A DNA stretch of 60,000 nucleotides from Hydractinia symbiolongicarpus (lineage: Eukaryota > Cnidaria > Hydrozoa > Anthoathecata > Hydractiniidae). The DNA lies in contig NC_079885.1 in assembly GCF_029227915.1 (NCBI RefSeq), positions 23,005,001 through 23,065,000 of the forward strand. The letters run 5' to 3'. This document shows, piece after piece, positions 33,017 to 44,826 of this stretch; the first letter of the stretch is position 1; every line of letters starts with the position of its first letter. Below the pieces are notes generated by a model. That model saw nothing but the letters and a program-made list of their open reading frames with translations. It searched no databases and was not told where the DNA came from. Both the position numbers and the translations under genes were made by a program.

Positions 33017-35140
33017 TTACATGAAATTAAGTGTAACCAATAGTAGGGATATCATACCAACAAGATCGTACATGGTACCATGTAGATCACCGGGTTCTAA
33101 GTCAATAAAGGTATTAAAGGTGATATTTGATTCACCAACGGTGTTTTCTCCGTACAAACGCTCTGAACTATTGCTTCGGTGATGTTTGGTGCCATTTCTG
33201 CTGAGTCTTCTTTTACTTTGTTTTTGTTGAGTTCTTGTGTTGCTTCCATTGCTTAGTTGTGTCTTCATGCTTCTCCTTTTCCATATTTTTTATTGTCTAC
33301 TGGAGGTCCATTTTCCGACACAATTTCCATGTCACCTTGTGGTAGTACCAATCCACTTCCTCAGCCGCAATTTCATTTACTTTCTTAATTCTTGACAGCG
33401 CTCTGGTGTTTTCTTCTAGGTTTATTTCCACGTCAGTTTCACATTCACTGGTTTCACGACTGTTCATATTAAAAACCAACTGACAAGTTCTTTTCTATCC
33501 ACCGAATGTTTTTTCTCTAAGCGCCAAAGGTCTGCTTCGTTCTTTCTCCGTCAAAAGAATGCTCCCTCTTCAGAAAAGGTGTTTTTCTGCTATTCTAATC
33601 CTGTTGTTTCAGTCTACTGCCTCTCTGTACAGCACTGTTGTAAATATGTTTTCTTTTCGTGACGTTGTTTGTGACGTATTGTCCTGCGCTTTTGTAATTT
33701 CTCTGATTTAAGACCAGCGTCTTTATCAGATTCATCGGTCTCAACTCCTGCGTTGTGTGTTGCTTTCAAAATACTTAGGTATATCTTGGCGGTTCTTAAG
33801 ACTCTCTGTTAAGTCAGCAAGTAAATCGTTGTTACCAAGAAGTGCGTGGCATGGCACCCACATGGCTCTGTGGCGTGTTTGGATATTTTTTTTTTCGGGA
33901 TGTATGTCATATACCAATCCTTTCATTGATACTACTACAGCTATCGTTTTTTCCTAAAAGGATCTCATCTTTCCTATTCCACCCCTTTGCAAAGGAGTGC
34001 GAATCAGTAAGCGGTCTCTTATTTCCTTACTTGCATAATCCGCCATTTGTTTTTTCCAAAGCTTGACATAGTCATGGTACGATGTTTTGTCTTGTGTCAC
34101 TATGAATGAGTAAAATATTAACAGGTAATCGCGGCGTACGTCCAAAGAGCAAGAAAAAAGGTGAACAACCGGACGTTGATTGCTTGGTACAACTATAAGA
34201 ATGGAACAATTTGTTAACATGGTCTTCCCATATGAATTTCAGGTTAACACTAAGGGTGGACATCATAGAATTAATGGTCTGGTTAAATCTTCCACTTGGC
34301 AATTTCATTGAGAATAGTATAGCGCAGTACAAACCACAAAGTGTTGCCTTGATCGTGTAAGGATTTGTTTGCCTTTCCAAACGTCAGTATAAAATCGTTA
34401 TAAAGCTTGTTGGCAGCAAACTTTAAAGATTTGTTCGTGGTATCAGTAATTACAGAAATATGTGGAAAATTAATAATTCAGTTCATTAATGACGATGTTG
34501 TGATAGTGCCCATGGGTGCTTGGAGTAAGACGTGTGGTTTTGTCTCTTTCATACAACCGCATGACTTTTGGATATTTTTCTTCATTCTTGGAGAAAGATA
34601 TTCAATGAACCCTTTCTCTGACAATTTAATAAACTTTCTAGATGACCCATTTCAGCATGCAGTTCTTTTTAGATAAGAGAACGCAATATTAGGGACAACT
34701 CAAGGTGCATTTCTGTTTCTGTTTGTCGGTAAAGAACTCCCCTATTTCTCACTGTCAGGTTTGCATATTCTCTAAGCAACGACTACACATTTTTTCCTTT
34801 AGTTTTCTTTCTGTTTTCGTCAAAGTTGTTCTACTTTCTTGGATTTCTACCATCCTTATCCAATGCTCTTCTTTTTGTGCCTCATAGATATCTGTCAGAG
34901 ATACTGGCAATCACAATCACATTTTCCAGATCGTCAAACAAGGTGGAGAACGTATTCACTGCTACCAAATTAGTCTCCCCTTTTGTTGTTGATTAACAGC
35001 ACCATCAAGGATTTGTTTCTTGTTCATACATTTTCCACAAAGTCTGTCATATTGGTTGAGATTCTGCGCAGCGAATCTGCAACAGGTTTCTTTTTTCCTG
35101 ACTTGTGATGTAAAGTAAAGTGATGATTTGCTAATTCATT
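33017..35140 (-). pseudogene. Ty3/gypsy pol remnant (RNase H end and integrase)
   Basis: Reading the - strand from right to left gives the RNase H/integrase junction at about 35150-35060 (HHKSGKKKPVADSLRRIS), a decayed H2C2-type stretch (LHAEMGHLES) at about 34670, then integrase core pieces around 34380-34160 (GRFNQTINSMMSTL, SYSCTKQSTSG and SPFFLLFGRTPRLPVNIL), LWKKQMADYA at about 34040, RTPLQRGGIGKMRSF at about 33960, and VYDIHPEKK near 33890. The pieces are collinear with gypsy pol but broken by stops and frameshifts. No LTR pair identified. Confidence 0.75.
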
Positions 35141-35150
35141 TACCTAACGC

Positions 35151-35190
35151 TGACTGACTGCAAGGATAGTACTATCCTTGCGGTCAGTCA
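35151..35190. repeat. 40-bp palindrome
   Basis: Two 20-bp arms (TGACTGACTGCAAGGATAGT and its complement) meet with no spacer and one mismatch. It sits exactly where recognisable gypsy pol ends. Confidence 0.9.
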
Positions 35191-36389
35191 TCTATCTATA
35201 CTTATAGATAATTACGTAAATGATCGGATATTCCCGATTTCAGGGTGAGCTATGGTATTTGGTCTCAGCTCCAACCAGTGTGCGACTACTATAACCAATC
35301 ACTTAAAGCTTTCCATTTTGGACTAAGTGAATTATCGTGCTCATTCTTTCAGTTTATATTTTTATCCTAGTATTTTAGTCAGCATCTCCTTCACTTTTCT
35401 TGGACATATCAAACAGATTAAACAACCAATCAGATTTTCCTTGTGGTCTTGACAGGTCTTCTCTCTCTCCCGCGTGTTTTTATTTGCTTGTTTCTTCTTT
35501 CTGATGCTCTCTTCGTGTACCAAAATAAACAACAACAACAACAACGGTACACACGTGCTCTTTTCCAGTAGTAATTCTTTCCTAATTGTAACGAATTGTC
35601 ATTGCAACTTTGGTTACAGCCGAATTACATCGTCCACCTGAAAAAAAACTCAGCACATTTATTTTGCAGAATTAGCTTGCAAAATTCATTGTTAGTTTTA
35701 ATAAAAACATATTTAAAATCCTGGTATATTGCAGTAAAAGGTCTACCAACACTGCACTTAGAATAAGCTATCCTCCTAGGAACAAGAAATATTATTTAAA
35801 ACATTGTTGTAGGCACTGTATTTGACTACTTTCACGTTTTAGCCATGAGTAGCTAGCTAGATAGCTAACAGCAGCCACAAACCCAGGTACAGCTGTGTAG
35901 GAAACAGATTGATGAAAATACCACAAAAATAAATAATATTGGCTAAGGTAAAGCACTTATAAATTTCTTATATTAAACTGAATAACACCCTTATATGAAT
36001 AGGAATAAATAAGGCTATATAGATAAATTTTTGGATGCTCTCTCAAAATCTACGTTCTTTAGGAGACAAAAAAGCAATGAAAACAAGACTTACCAACGTG
36101 AACGCCAAAAATTTCAAAATAGCTGTCGTTAAACTATCTCTGATTGTTTCATATTCCTTCACCCATAAAAATTGTTTGTTGACTCCCTATAGATCTGTTC
36201 TGTAAAATATTTTTTGTGGCCATATGGCAACGTAATTTACGGACTTTGGACGGTATGTTTTCCTTCCAACATAGCCGACGCATGCATGTGGTACCTTAGT
36301 ACTGCACCTGGATAAAAGCGAGGTGTATGGTACCTTCCTCTAGCTAAAAGCATGTTTGAAAGAAAAACAAAAGGTAAGGACTTCCTAGC
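35191..36389. other. No gene recognised
   Basis: AT-rich sequence between the gypsy relic and the piggyBac transposase tail. Open frames here have no recognisable motif. Confidence 0.6.
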
Positions 36390-36762
36390 AGTTAATTTTT
36401 TTCTCAATGATGTTAATTTCCTATGCGGTGAATGCCTGGTTGCTATACAGGAGATATGCAGATTAGTACGTAACCCAGATGTCTGCTGCGCCAATGAGGA
36501 AAGACAAACCCGTTGACAGACATGTCGGAAGTCCACCTAAGCAACGATCCCTCGATATTCAAATTGAAAAAACAACAGGCCGTACTCCACAAGTACCGAA
36601 ACCAGTCCCAGACGTACGCTTTGACGAGCTGGGGCACTGGCTTGAACACAGAGAGAAAAAGAACAAGTGCCGGCATTTTGTGCAAGAAATGCTAAGTGTA
36701 CCTCTGCATAACCAAAGATCCTAATTGTTTTTATGGCGTTTATCACTGAAGAACAATTAATC
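36390..36762 (+). pseudogene. piggyBac transposase C-terminal remnant
   Basis: Three frames in order give piggyBac (DDE_Tnp_1_7) features. NAWLLYRRYADQ near 36440 resembles the NAWILYR helix. DVRFDELGHWLEHREKKNKC near 36640 resembles the VRxDxxxHxP...C start of the C-terminal zinc finger. CKKC, then VYLCITKDPNCFYGVYH to 36758 resembles its CxKC...LC...CFxxxH end. Frameshifts and a stop separate the pieces. The catalytic Asp residues would lie upstream and were not found. Confidence 0.65.
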
Positions 36763-39358
36763 CTTAGTTGTGTTGTTTTGCTTAGTTTTCAACAGTTTTT
36801 GTCAGAAACTCTACTCGTACAACCAAACCGTTCTTCGATTCAGTCCAAATTGCTTTGCAGATTGCCATAAATTTAGGTACGGAATCACTTGTTTTACCTT
36901 TCTAACAATTTAAAAGCTTGTCAAGGGCGAAAATGCAGCCACAGTAATTAACTTTGTATGAAGTCAATATTTAGTATTTTTCTGTATTCTACTACCCATG
37001 AGTCACAGAGTTGCTATATGGCAATCAAAAGTATCTTCCAATGAAGACATCATCACATATTTTTTTTCCATGCAAGTCATAGAGGCACTATTAGTGCGTC
37101 AGGGTTAAAAAGACAACTTTCTTAGTCAACTTCTTAAAGTACTTGAACTCAAGGGTTATAGAGATATACACACACATTAAGTTCAAAGCCAAGCAACTTT
37201 CCATTCCCAGCTGCGACGCCTTCTTTATGGGCTACCGAGTTCATTTAACCTAGTGAGATCAGTATTTCTCTTCTATTTTGCAATTTATAATTATATCTAT
37301 TATACCCCGAAATTTCCTCATTTCTTTGCTTATACTAAAACAACATCCTTACAGGCTAATACAACATCGTTAAACAATTTTTTTTCAGTCTTACATGTTC
37401 TCTAAAACACACAATATATCGCTGATCTACCTACTACGCTACGGTAATTCTATTCACGTCAAATCTGAATTAACATCGTTAAAAAAACTGGATCCTTGTA
37501 ACGATTTTAGTAAAGCAGAACGTAGTACTTTATAACTATCTTTAACGTTAAAGACACGTTGCTACATGGAAATTAGTCCGAATTTATGCGGTTAACTTTT
37601 TCGTCCTGTGAATTTTTAATATCTTAGCCGTGCTGCATAAAAAGTGTGCATCACGCATAATAGTGAAAGTCGTTAAGTATCGTCAGTCTTTGAAATGTTG
37701 TTTTTAGGTCGTATTTATGTCAATAATCCTAGTAGCTAAGCAACCTAACCCAATTGCTGTGTTATATCGAAAGTACAAAAAAATGCACGTTTTTTTGCAT
37801 GGTTATAAGTTATTGAGTAAAGTTAGGAGCTTTAGAAAAACTTTTAGATGTATTAATGCATTATATTTTAGATAAAAAAATAAATATCAGGATCGGTATG
37901 AGTAAATGATATATTATTATTTTTGTTCAATGTCTGCGTCATTTTAATGTTGTAATGTGATCCATGTAATTAAATACGATTAGAAACTGGTGGTAAGATA
38001 AAAAAAATTTGTTTTGGTATGCACTTTTTAGATTTGCAAAGATTTGTGATAAGTGTGTGGTAAAAGGTTTGGAGTTTAAAGTTTCCATTAAAAGACTTAT
38101 ATACTATTCAAGTAAGTTTTTATGGTACTAAAAGTTTTATAATAATTACTGAAAAAATCCTTCCTATTCTGGAAGAAACGACATTTTAACAAAATAAAAA
38201 TATTGCAGGAAGTTCTGTAATGTAGTCTATCACAAGCAATTGTCTAAAAGCTTCCAGTTGTGAAAAGAGGCATTTTCTTGGTGATGATTGGGGGTAGGGG
38301 TGCAAGCTATTATTGCTAAGTTAGCGCCTACAAGGATCAAAATCAACGAAATCGAACCTTACGTCAAAATGAAGCTTATCTTATTAAGAAAGGGCGCCCT
38401 CACATAGCTTCACGCAATCAAACAAGTTTGATGAATAGGATCCATGATTAAGTTTTCTAATGTAGTCGCCATATGTATCTGTTACAAGGTCCTTAGGTTA
38501 TGTTTACCGTTTTTGTGTATGTATAAAATGAAGATATTAATCTTTTTATTAATAAAATGACTTGTATTCGGATACATCAATCACAGCTTCAGGTTAACCT
38601 TAAGCAGGTTCAAAGATATCGGACCCGTATGCTACACGTTTAAACAAAGAATCTTCTGTGTCTCAAATATTAACCTTATAAAGTTTGGTTTGGTTCGGTT
38701 TGGGGCGGAGCTTTTAGGTATTTGTATATAACTTTAAGTTAGTAAGGGTTAAGTGTAAAAGTTTGACTTTGTAAAAAAAATTTTACAATTAATTCTAATG
38801 CACGCAATAAGACTTTTGCATCACTCCTATGATACGTTTCATTGCTTCACTTCTCAAAAAATCTTGAAAGTGATCAGAAAACTTTCAAATTAAAAATCAA
38901 GAATTTTGAGAAATCATCATGGCTCAATATTAAAATTAACAACGCAAAATTCCATATCTGTTTAGAATATATACAGTTGGCTATATACAACGGTCTAGAT
39001 TGGGCCTCAGTGGAGACTTAATAGGGTCAAAACCCTGTTGTTGCCATCATGACCAACATGTTTTAATTCGGTGTAGCATTTTGCACGAAAATTATTACTA
39101 CAATCTTGAAAAATCGTTTGAAGTTTTTTAATCTATTTATCACAATAGACCATGAGCCAGACATTTGAGTTTGTATTAATTGGGTTAGGCTTAGGATTGG
39201 CATTAAATGATACACGATAAATGTTTAAATGAATGTGCGTGTTTTTACAGTTCCTTGTGTCGTGGGCGTGTGAAATATTATAAACTACCGCAAATTATTT
39301 TTGTTAACTATTTTGTTAACGATTATTAGCTACTATGGTTTTTTTCATTTTCATACAG
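36763..39358. other. No gene recognised
   Basis: About 2.6 kb of AT-rich sequence with no convincing exon on either strand. It should contain the promoter, and possibly a 5' UTR exon, of the gene starting at 39360. Confidence 0.6.
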
Positions 39359-39359
39359 G

Positions 39360-39440
39360 ATGAAGCTGTTTTTTGCTTTGGTTTTGTTTGCGCTGTTTAC
39401 TGTCGATCAATCAATCGCAAATGTTAAAAATAACAAAAAG
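39360..39440 (+). CDS. DUF4430-like gene exon 1 (signal peptide)
   Basis: 27 codons: Met-Lys, a hydrophobic core LFFALVLFALF, a polar region and a likely cleavage near SIA, then NVKNNKK. It sits directly after TTTTTTTCATTTTCATACAG, so its own 5' end is probably a splice acceptor. Confidence 0.8.
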
Positions 39441-40373
39441 GTTAGATATTTCTTGCCAATGATATCCACTCTTGACAGTCAGTTTAAGCATGTTTAGTTT
39501 TTATTCAGAATAAATGCCTAATTTTGAACAATACCTTGTTGAGCTAAATGCTGATAGCTAATTATCACAATATGCTCACTCGTATGTTTCTAACAACCTC
39601 TCCATGTTTGACATAAACATTCATAAACGGTCATTTTTAATATCTGATTTTTTCAGCCACAATGATTTCTTTTCTTGACATTTGAATAATTATCCTTTTT
39701 ACATGACTTACATTTGACAAAAATAAGAAACCAAAGTTCTCTTTTCCTAAAATATTGAATTTATGAGCACCACATTTTTAGCAATTAACTCAATTGGACC
39801 CTAGAAGTAAAGAAGAGCATAGCCATGGACTTATATGATCGTTGACTTTGTCACACAAAAGCCATGTATGTTACCACGCAGTAACGATACACAATATATG
39901 TTCTAGCTACGTTCTTTGAATGTTAAAAAAAGTGTTTCCCACGTTGAAGGCATCTTTTTATGATTGTTGCCTAAATTGAAATAACATTCTTTTTACGTTG
40001 CGTTATTTTTAAATTTATTTTAACTTTAATTTATTAGCTCATCAGAGTGACATTAGCCGTGGAATTTGTTGCTATTGGAAAACCAAATCCTCCTCCGCAG
40101 ACGTTCTTTATTCAAAAAGGCACATATGCGATTGACGCGTTTCTTAAGAAAAACAGCACCCAATGCTACAACATAGTGTATACTGTGTCCAAATTCGGTG
40201 CATATATCACAACGGTGTGTGATGTGAAACAAACAGCGAATGATCTTTGGTTTTTCTATATAAATAATAAGGAATCACCAGTTGGAGTGTCCTGCTACGA
40301 GGTTAAGAATAATGACAAGTTAACCTTATCATACGAAACCTACCCGGAAAGTCAAGCCCATGATGAATTATAA
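39360..40373 (+). CDS. Secreted-pathway DUF4430-like protein ending in HDEL
   Basis: Two exons (39360-39440, 40038-40373) in phase 0 give 138 residues. Residues 1-20 form a signal peptide (MKLFFALVLFALFTVDQS). The mature part resembles the DUF4430 fold found at the C-terminus of cobalamin carriers such as transcobalamin: IRVTLAVEF strand, a TYAIDAFLKKN helix, a GAYITTVC strand, then LWFFYINNKESPVGV and NNDKLTLSY. Three Cys remain in the mature part. The last four residues are HDEL, a canonical ER-retrieval signal, so I infer an ER-luminal protein. An acceptor (TTCATACAG) ends two bases before the ATG. The donor is GTTAGA. Gene structure is convincing; family assignment is moderate. Confidence 0.75.
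40038..40373 (+). CDS. DUF4430-like gene exon 2
   Basis: 111 codons plus stop after acceptor TTTATTAG. It encodes the whole DUF4430-like domain and the C-terminal AHDEL. Reading starts at LIRV in phase with exon 1; the GTG at 40047 is not a start. Confidence 0.82.
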   Translation, partial: LIRVTLAVEFVAIGKPNPPPQTFFIQKGTYAIDAFLKKNSTQCYNIVYTVSKFGAYITTVCDVKQTANDLWFFYINNKESPVGVSCYEVKNNDKLTLSYETYPESQAHDEL

Positions 40374-40511
40374 GAATTTGTAAACTCATGGTGCAGCTTT
40401 ACTTGTATTACTAATTATATTTTTATTTACTCACTTTTTGTACTTTCGTTTTAAACCCAAAAAAATTGGATCATCCATGGCAGCTTTCTTTTTCCCCATT
40501 TTAAAAGAATG

Positions 40512-40517
40512 AATAAA
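40512..40517 (+). promoter_or_regulatory. Candidate poly(A) signal
   Basis: AATAAA, 138 nt after the HDEL stop codon. Confidence 0.6.
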
Positions 40518-41590
40518 TCTATCATACTTGAAACAATTTATACCTTCGCCCATACACAACGGATACATCAGTGATGTGACTAAAAGGTCTGAACAACATT
40601 GCTGGTATGATCATGGCTTTATCCAACAGTTAGCATGCCCTTTGAGTCAGAGTGTAAAATTAGAAATCTAATCTGACATATACGTAGTGCTTTAATTGAA
40701 CTTAAACTGATTAAAGATACAGTTTCTTTACAATCTCCAAACCTAAAGCTAACCCTGATGTTAATAATTTAGAAACATATGATTTTTCTTTACTTTAAGC
40801 CAGGTATGGCTTAACTAGAAAAATCAAGGGTATAAAACTTGTAAAGGTCGACGTGAAACCGTTAACCAGCATGAAATTAAAGAATAACGCCTCCTGTCCT
40901 AACAGTTAAATTAATTTGTGAACAATCCCTAAGCACTAAAGTATTATAAACTACACGTTTTTCTTTTTATTGTAGGCCTGTTCATCAGTCCATTTACATT
41001 TAATACATTTGCCAAAGAAATCAACGTATCGTTACGTCACTTTATTGAATTACATATAACAATAATTTGCGAATTTTTCGGCCTGATTGGGGTAAACAAA
41101 GTAGCTTCTCCATTGAATAGAGTTTAAAAATTTAACTTTTTCTTTCTTTTGAAGATTGTTCAATTTTAACAAAAAATAAAGAAGCCAGCTTCAATTAAAA
41201 TTGAGACGTTCTCATAACAATTACAAATCATTATGGATGAAAATAAATTTACTAAGTTCTAAAATTTTATTTAATAAACATAAAAATAACAGCATTAATA
41301 TTACAACTCGATTTGTTAAAATCAATTAGAAGGCGAGAATAAAATAAACAAAACAACAAACAACAAAACCACTTACAGAATCTTTTTAAAATTTGTATTA
41401 TTGTTCTTTTTTATCATGAAATTTGTTCTTGGTAATTTCTTTCAGAAAGTGGCATTATTAAAGATTTATTTAGCGAATCTGACAACTCAATGTTAATTGT
41501 CCGTAATTTTTTCCACGCACGAATTTTTAAAATAAAAACTGCATGGAGTAAACAATAAAAACCAACTAGCCGTCAATTTTTATATATATA
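40518..41590. other. No gene recognised
   Basis: AT-rich spacer between the DUF4430-like gene and Helitron-like copy H6. Confidence 0.6.
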
Positions 41591-41731
41591 CTAGTCGTTA
41601 GCCCGTTGGAAAATCCAGGGGTTCGCCCGTCGCAGCTAAGCTACCATTTTGCGTGACAGACGGACGGACGGACGGACGGACGGACGGACGGACGGACGGA
41701 CGGACAGACGGACGGACGGACGGACGGACGG
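41591..41731 (-). mobile_element. Helitron-like element H6, partial, with (GACG)n
   Basis: The + strand reads ACTAGTCGTTAGCCCG, i.e. the inverted CTAG end followed by T, then a slightly damaged hairpin and a GCAGCTAAGCTACCATTTTGCG block shared with H7. A GACG tract runs from 41659 to 41731. The 5' TC end could not be located, so the right boundary is only the end of the tract. Confidence 0.65.
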
Positions 41732-42849
41732 AATTTACTCTATGACTTATTATGGCCAAAATTTGCTCTAAAATACAGGAATTTAATTTCGCGAATGAAA
41801 AAATTGTCAAAATTTGCCAAAACATATTTCAACGAATAGCGACAGTGGCAACTAAACCATCTTGCGAAAAGCCGGAAAATTGAAATAATAGTTATTCTAT
41901 TATGTCTAACTAAAGAAACTACTTTATTATGCTTCTCTTAGAAGTTCTTTGGTAAACTTTTCTTTCGTATTTTACATGATCATATATCTCGTACGCAAAT
42001 AAACACCACCCTAGCTCTTAAAATGGGCATTAATAAAAAAGAGTAATTTTGATCATTTATCCTGCTTCCTTCTTAATATCTGCTTCTTTCCAAAAAAATA
42101 TTTTCATTCTGTTAGTCCTTTTTAACGTCACTTTATTTATCAAAATATTCGATTATATAAAATTATGTTGATGTGCTGCCTTCTTTGTTTAGTTTTTATA
42201 ACAAAAAATTCGTGCATCATATGTGATTGCAAAAGTCTGTAAACAGTAACGACATTTTAATAATAGATGTCAGGTGTTGTTAGGTTGTTACTAGCAGCGC
42301 CAATGCAATAAACAATGAAAGACTTTTACAATTAAAAGATACGTAAAGAGGACAGGAGACATTACACGTGGAAAGATAATAACCATAAACACATAACATA
42401 AAAATTGACATTCGACGACTAACGACGTTGAATTCTGCTTTCTTGCATTGAAGTTTGATATCTCCGTCTAAATTATGTGTCTTTTCATACATACAATCAA
42501 TACAATTAACAAAAAATTCAATTGGGTCTTTATCCAAGCACTAACAATAGGTTTCGAAAACTTGCGTTTTTCGGCAATTAAATCCGCGGCATGCCAGTAA
42601 AAACGATTTAAACAGCATTACGGGGCTAAATCCTACATTGACATACGTGTCAGAGATTAAAAGCAGAAATCTGATTTGCCATGCACAAGTGATTTTATTA
42701 ATAAGAACGTTTTAAAAACAATTTAGATTTGTTTATTAAACGTTACGAAACAAACGCTTAGAAAACGTGGAAATCCGTTATCAGACAATACGAATCCCTG
42801 CGCTACTACATCTTTTTAGCATTTGAACGAAAGGCGCACTTAAAATATC
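41732..42849. other. Unassigned; one - strand open frame
   Basis: A - strand frame at 42280-42537 reads DKDPIEFFVNCIDCMYEK then a hydrophobic end. It could be a terminal exon after an acceptor-like ATTGTTAG at about 42547, but I recognise no family and see no partner exon. The rest is AT-rich. Confidence 0.3.
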
Positions 42850-42979
42850 GACTGAAAAAAATCTTTATGATAGGGAAAATATGATTATCCTTAGGACTTA
42901 AAACTTACAAAATAACTTAATTTGTCAAGTGGATTCTTTTTGAGTATTTTGGATACGTGATTAATTCGATTACCCGATT
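42850..42979 (+). mobile_element. Fragment of the piggyBac-like MITE
   Basis: Collinear with the interior of the intact MITE (GGGAAAATAT, GATTATCCTTAG, ACTTAAAACTT, GATACGTGATTAATTCGAT, CCCGATTA). It stops exactly at the ATG of the helicase frame. No terminal repeat is kept. Confidence 0.65.
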
Positions 42980-44826
42980 ATGCGTTCAAATTTATCTTCA
43001 AGCCAGGATCAATTTGCTGATCAAGAAAATGATGAAGTGGCACAATTGATGGAAGATCCTCACAATTCTGAATCAGAGGATCCAGCTGAGGATGCTGTAG
43101 TGTTAAATGATATTTTTGTTTCTTCAAGTGATGCATCAGTCATTATTACTGATGATGAGTTAAATAAAAAAATGACATCACTTGATAAAAAGCAACGGCA
43201 ATGTTTTGAGGTAATTTATAATGGAGTGAAAAGATTTGTTAAAAATCTGTCAGCTACTCAAATTATAGAGATTTCTCCATTGTATGTGTTTTTAACTGGA
43301 GGTGCTGGAACAGGTAAATCACATTTAATAAGAACTGTTTATCATGCTTTAACTAAAATACTCTTATACAACTCAAATATTTTGGACAAACTAAAGGTTA
43401 TTTTGCTTACTCCAATAGATATAGCTGCTGTTAATATTAATGGAACTACTATTCATTCTGCTCTTGGAATTTCAGATTGTAAATTTGGAAATGATTTACC
43501 TAGACTTAATGACAAAAAGAGGTCTGCATTGAGATATAATCTGTGCGAATTGCGAGCCATTATCATTGACAAAATATCAATATTCTCCAATTTTCTACTT
43601 TTGTATATTTACATACGGTTTTCGGATGACGTTCCGTTTGGTTGTATAACTGTTATAACAGTAGGTGACTTCTATCAACTGTGTCCAGTAGAACAACGAA
43701 CAATATATCCTGAGTATAATGATTTGTGGCAAAATTTAGCACATTTATGGAATCTTTTTAAGATGGTTGAACTACATGAAGTTATGCGCCAAAGAGGTGA
43801 TTTCAAACCAATTGATGTCTTGAACAGAATTCGAACTACCTCAATTGAAGAAGAAGATGAGAAACTACTAAGCTCTCACTTTATTACACGAAGTAATATA
43901 ACTCATCCTAATCACGCTCTTCATATCTTTGCAGAGAAACCATGTGAAGAACATAATTGTCAAATGTTGAGATTAAATGAAAACCGTTTGTATTCAATAC
44001 TAGCAATTGATGATTCGCCTAAAAATATTGCTAGAAATGTTATTGACAAAGCACTTAGTCGCAAAAAAGTTTTAATAATGGTCAAATGTATGTAGCTTTA
44101 AGAGTTACTTCTTTGGATGGACTATTGTTTAAAGGTGAATACAAACCATCTGCTAGTGAAGCTAATGCCAAAGCATAATGTGAATATGATTGCATGACAA
44201 GAAACGAGAATGAGAAAGGCAAAACTCCAACCATTACATCAATTTTATAAATTAGAAACTGCATTGACAATATCAAATACAAGGTGCCTTAACAGATATG
44301 CTGTAGATATTTTTATAATCAATTTTTGGTAAGCTCTGCAGATGGTATTTCTGATATTTTAGGTAACTTTCGTATGTTACACAACAAGTCCAATGATGAG
44401 TTTCAAAGTATTTCATTTTGCCATTATCTTAATGTTGAAATAGTTAATATTTACCAAAGCATTGGCATTTCTATAATAGAATTTAAAAAACCTTCTTTCT
44501 CACTTAATCTGTTCAAGTTAGTGTTATGAGACAGAAAAAATACATCTTGTTCGTCTGAATTCTATCAAACCTTGATATTGTTCAGTTATCATCAATTAAA
44601 ATTATTATGGGTGACTTAATATCAATGCCCAAGATTACACACGTTGAAATGTGTTGTCACAAATTTTTACCGGATGGTACAAGAACCAACTCATCTTCGT
44701 AAAGCAACACTTGACATATATATGTCAAGAAAGAATTGTTTAATCATTTTGAACTTCGTCAATTTGTAAAATGTATACACTTTTCTGACCATGATGCCAT
44801 CAAATTTCAATTAAAGAAACTTTGAA
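42980..44826 (+). pseudogene. Helitron/Helentron PIF1-like helicase with endonuclease tail, decayed
   Basis: The open part (42980-44095, 371 codons) has Walker A GGAGTGKSH, a TTIHSALGI block, GDFYQLCPV (motif III) and LHEVMRQRGDF. The Walker B block reads IIIDKIS instead of IIIDEIS, losing the catalytic Glu. At about 44085 a frameshift moves the expected MYVALRVTSLDG helicase end to another frame. Further downstream, in broken frames, come LGNFRMLHNKSNDEFQS, a GDFNINA-like piece near 44611, and LDIYV...CIHFSDHDAIKF near 44710-44810, typical of an exo/endonuclease-phosphatase domain. PIF1 helicase plus such an endonuclease is the Helentron arrangement. No Rep/HUH part was found. Confidence 0.8.

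Noticed and set aside
41598-41825. - strand frame with VRPS repeats
   Set aside because: Same GACG microsatellite in element H6.
42980-44095. Intact host PIF1 helicase
   Set aside because: The Walker B Glu is lost, the C-terminal helicase end is frameshifted, and an endonuclease tail shows transposon origin.
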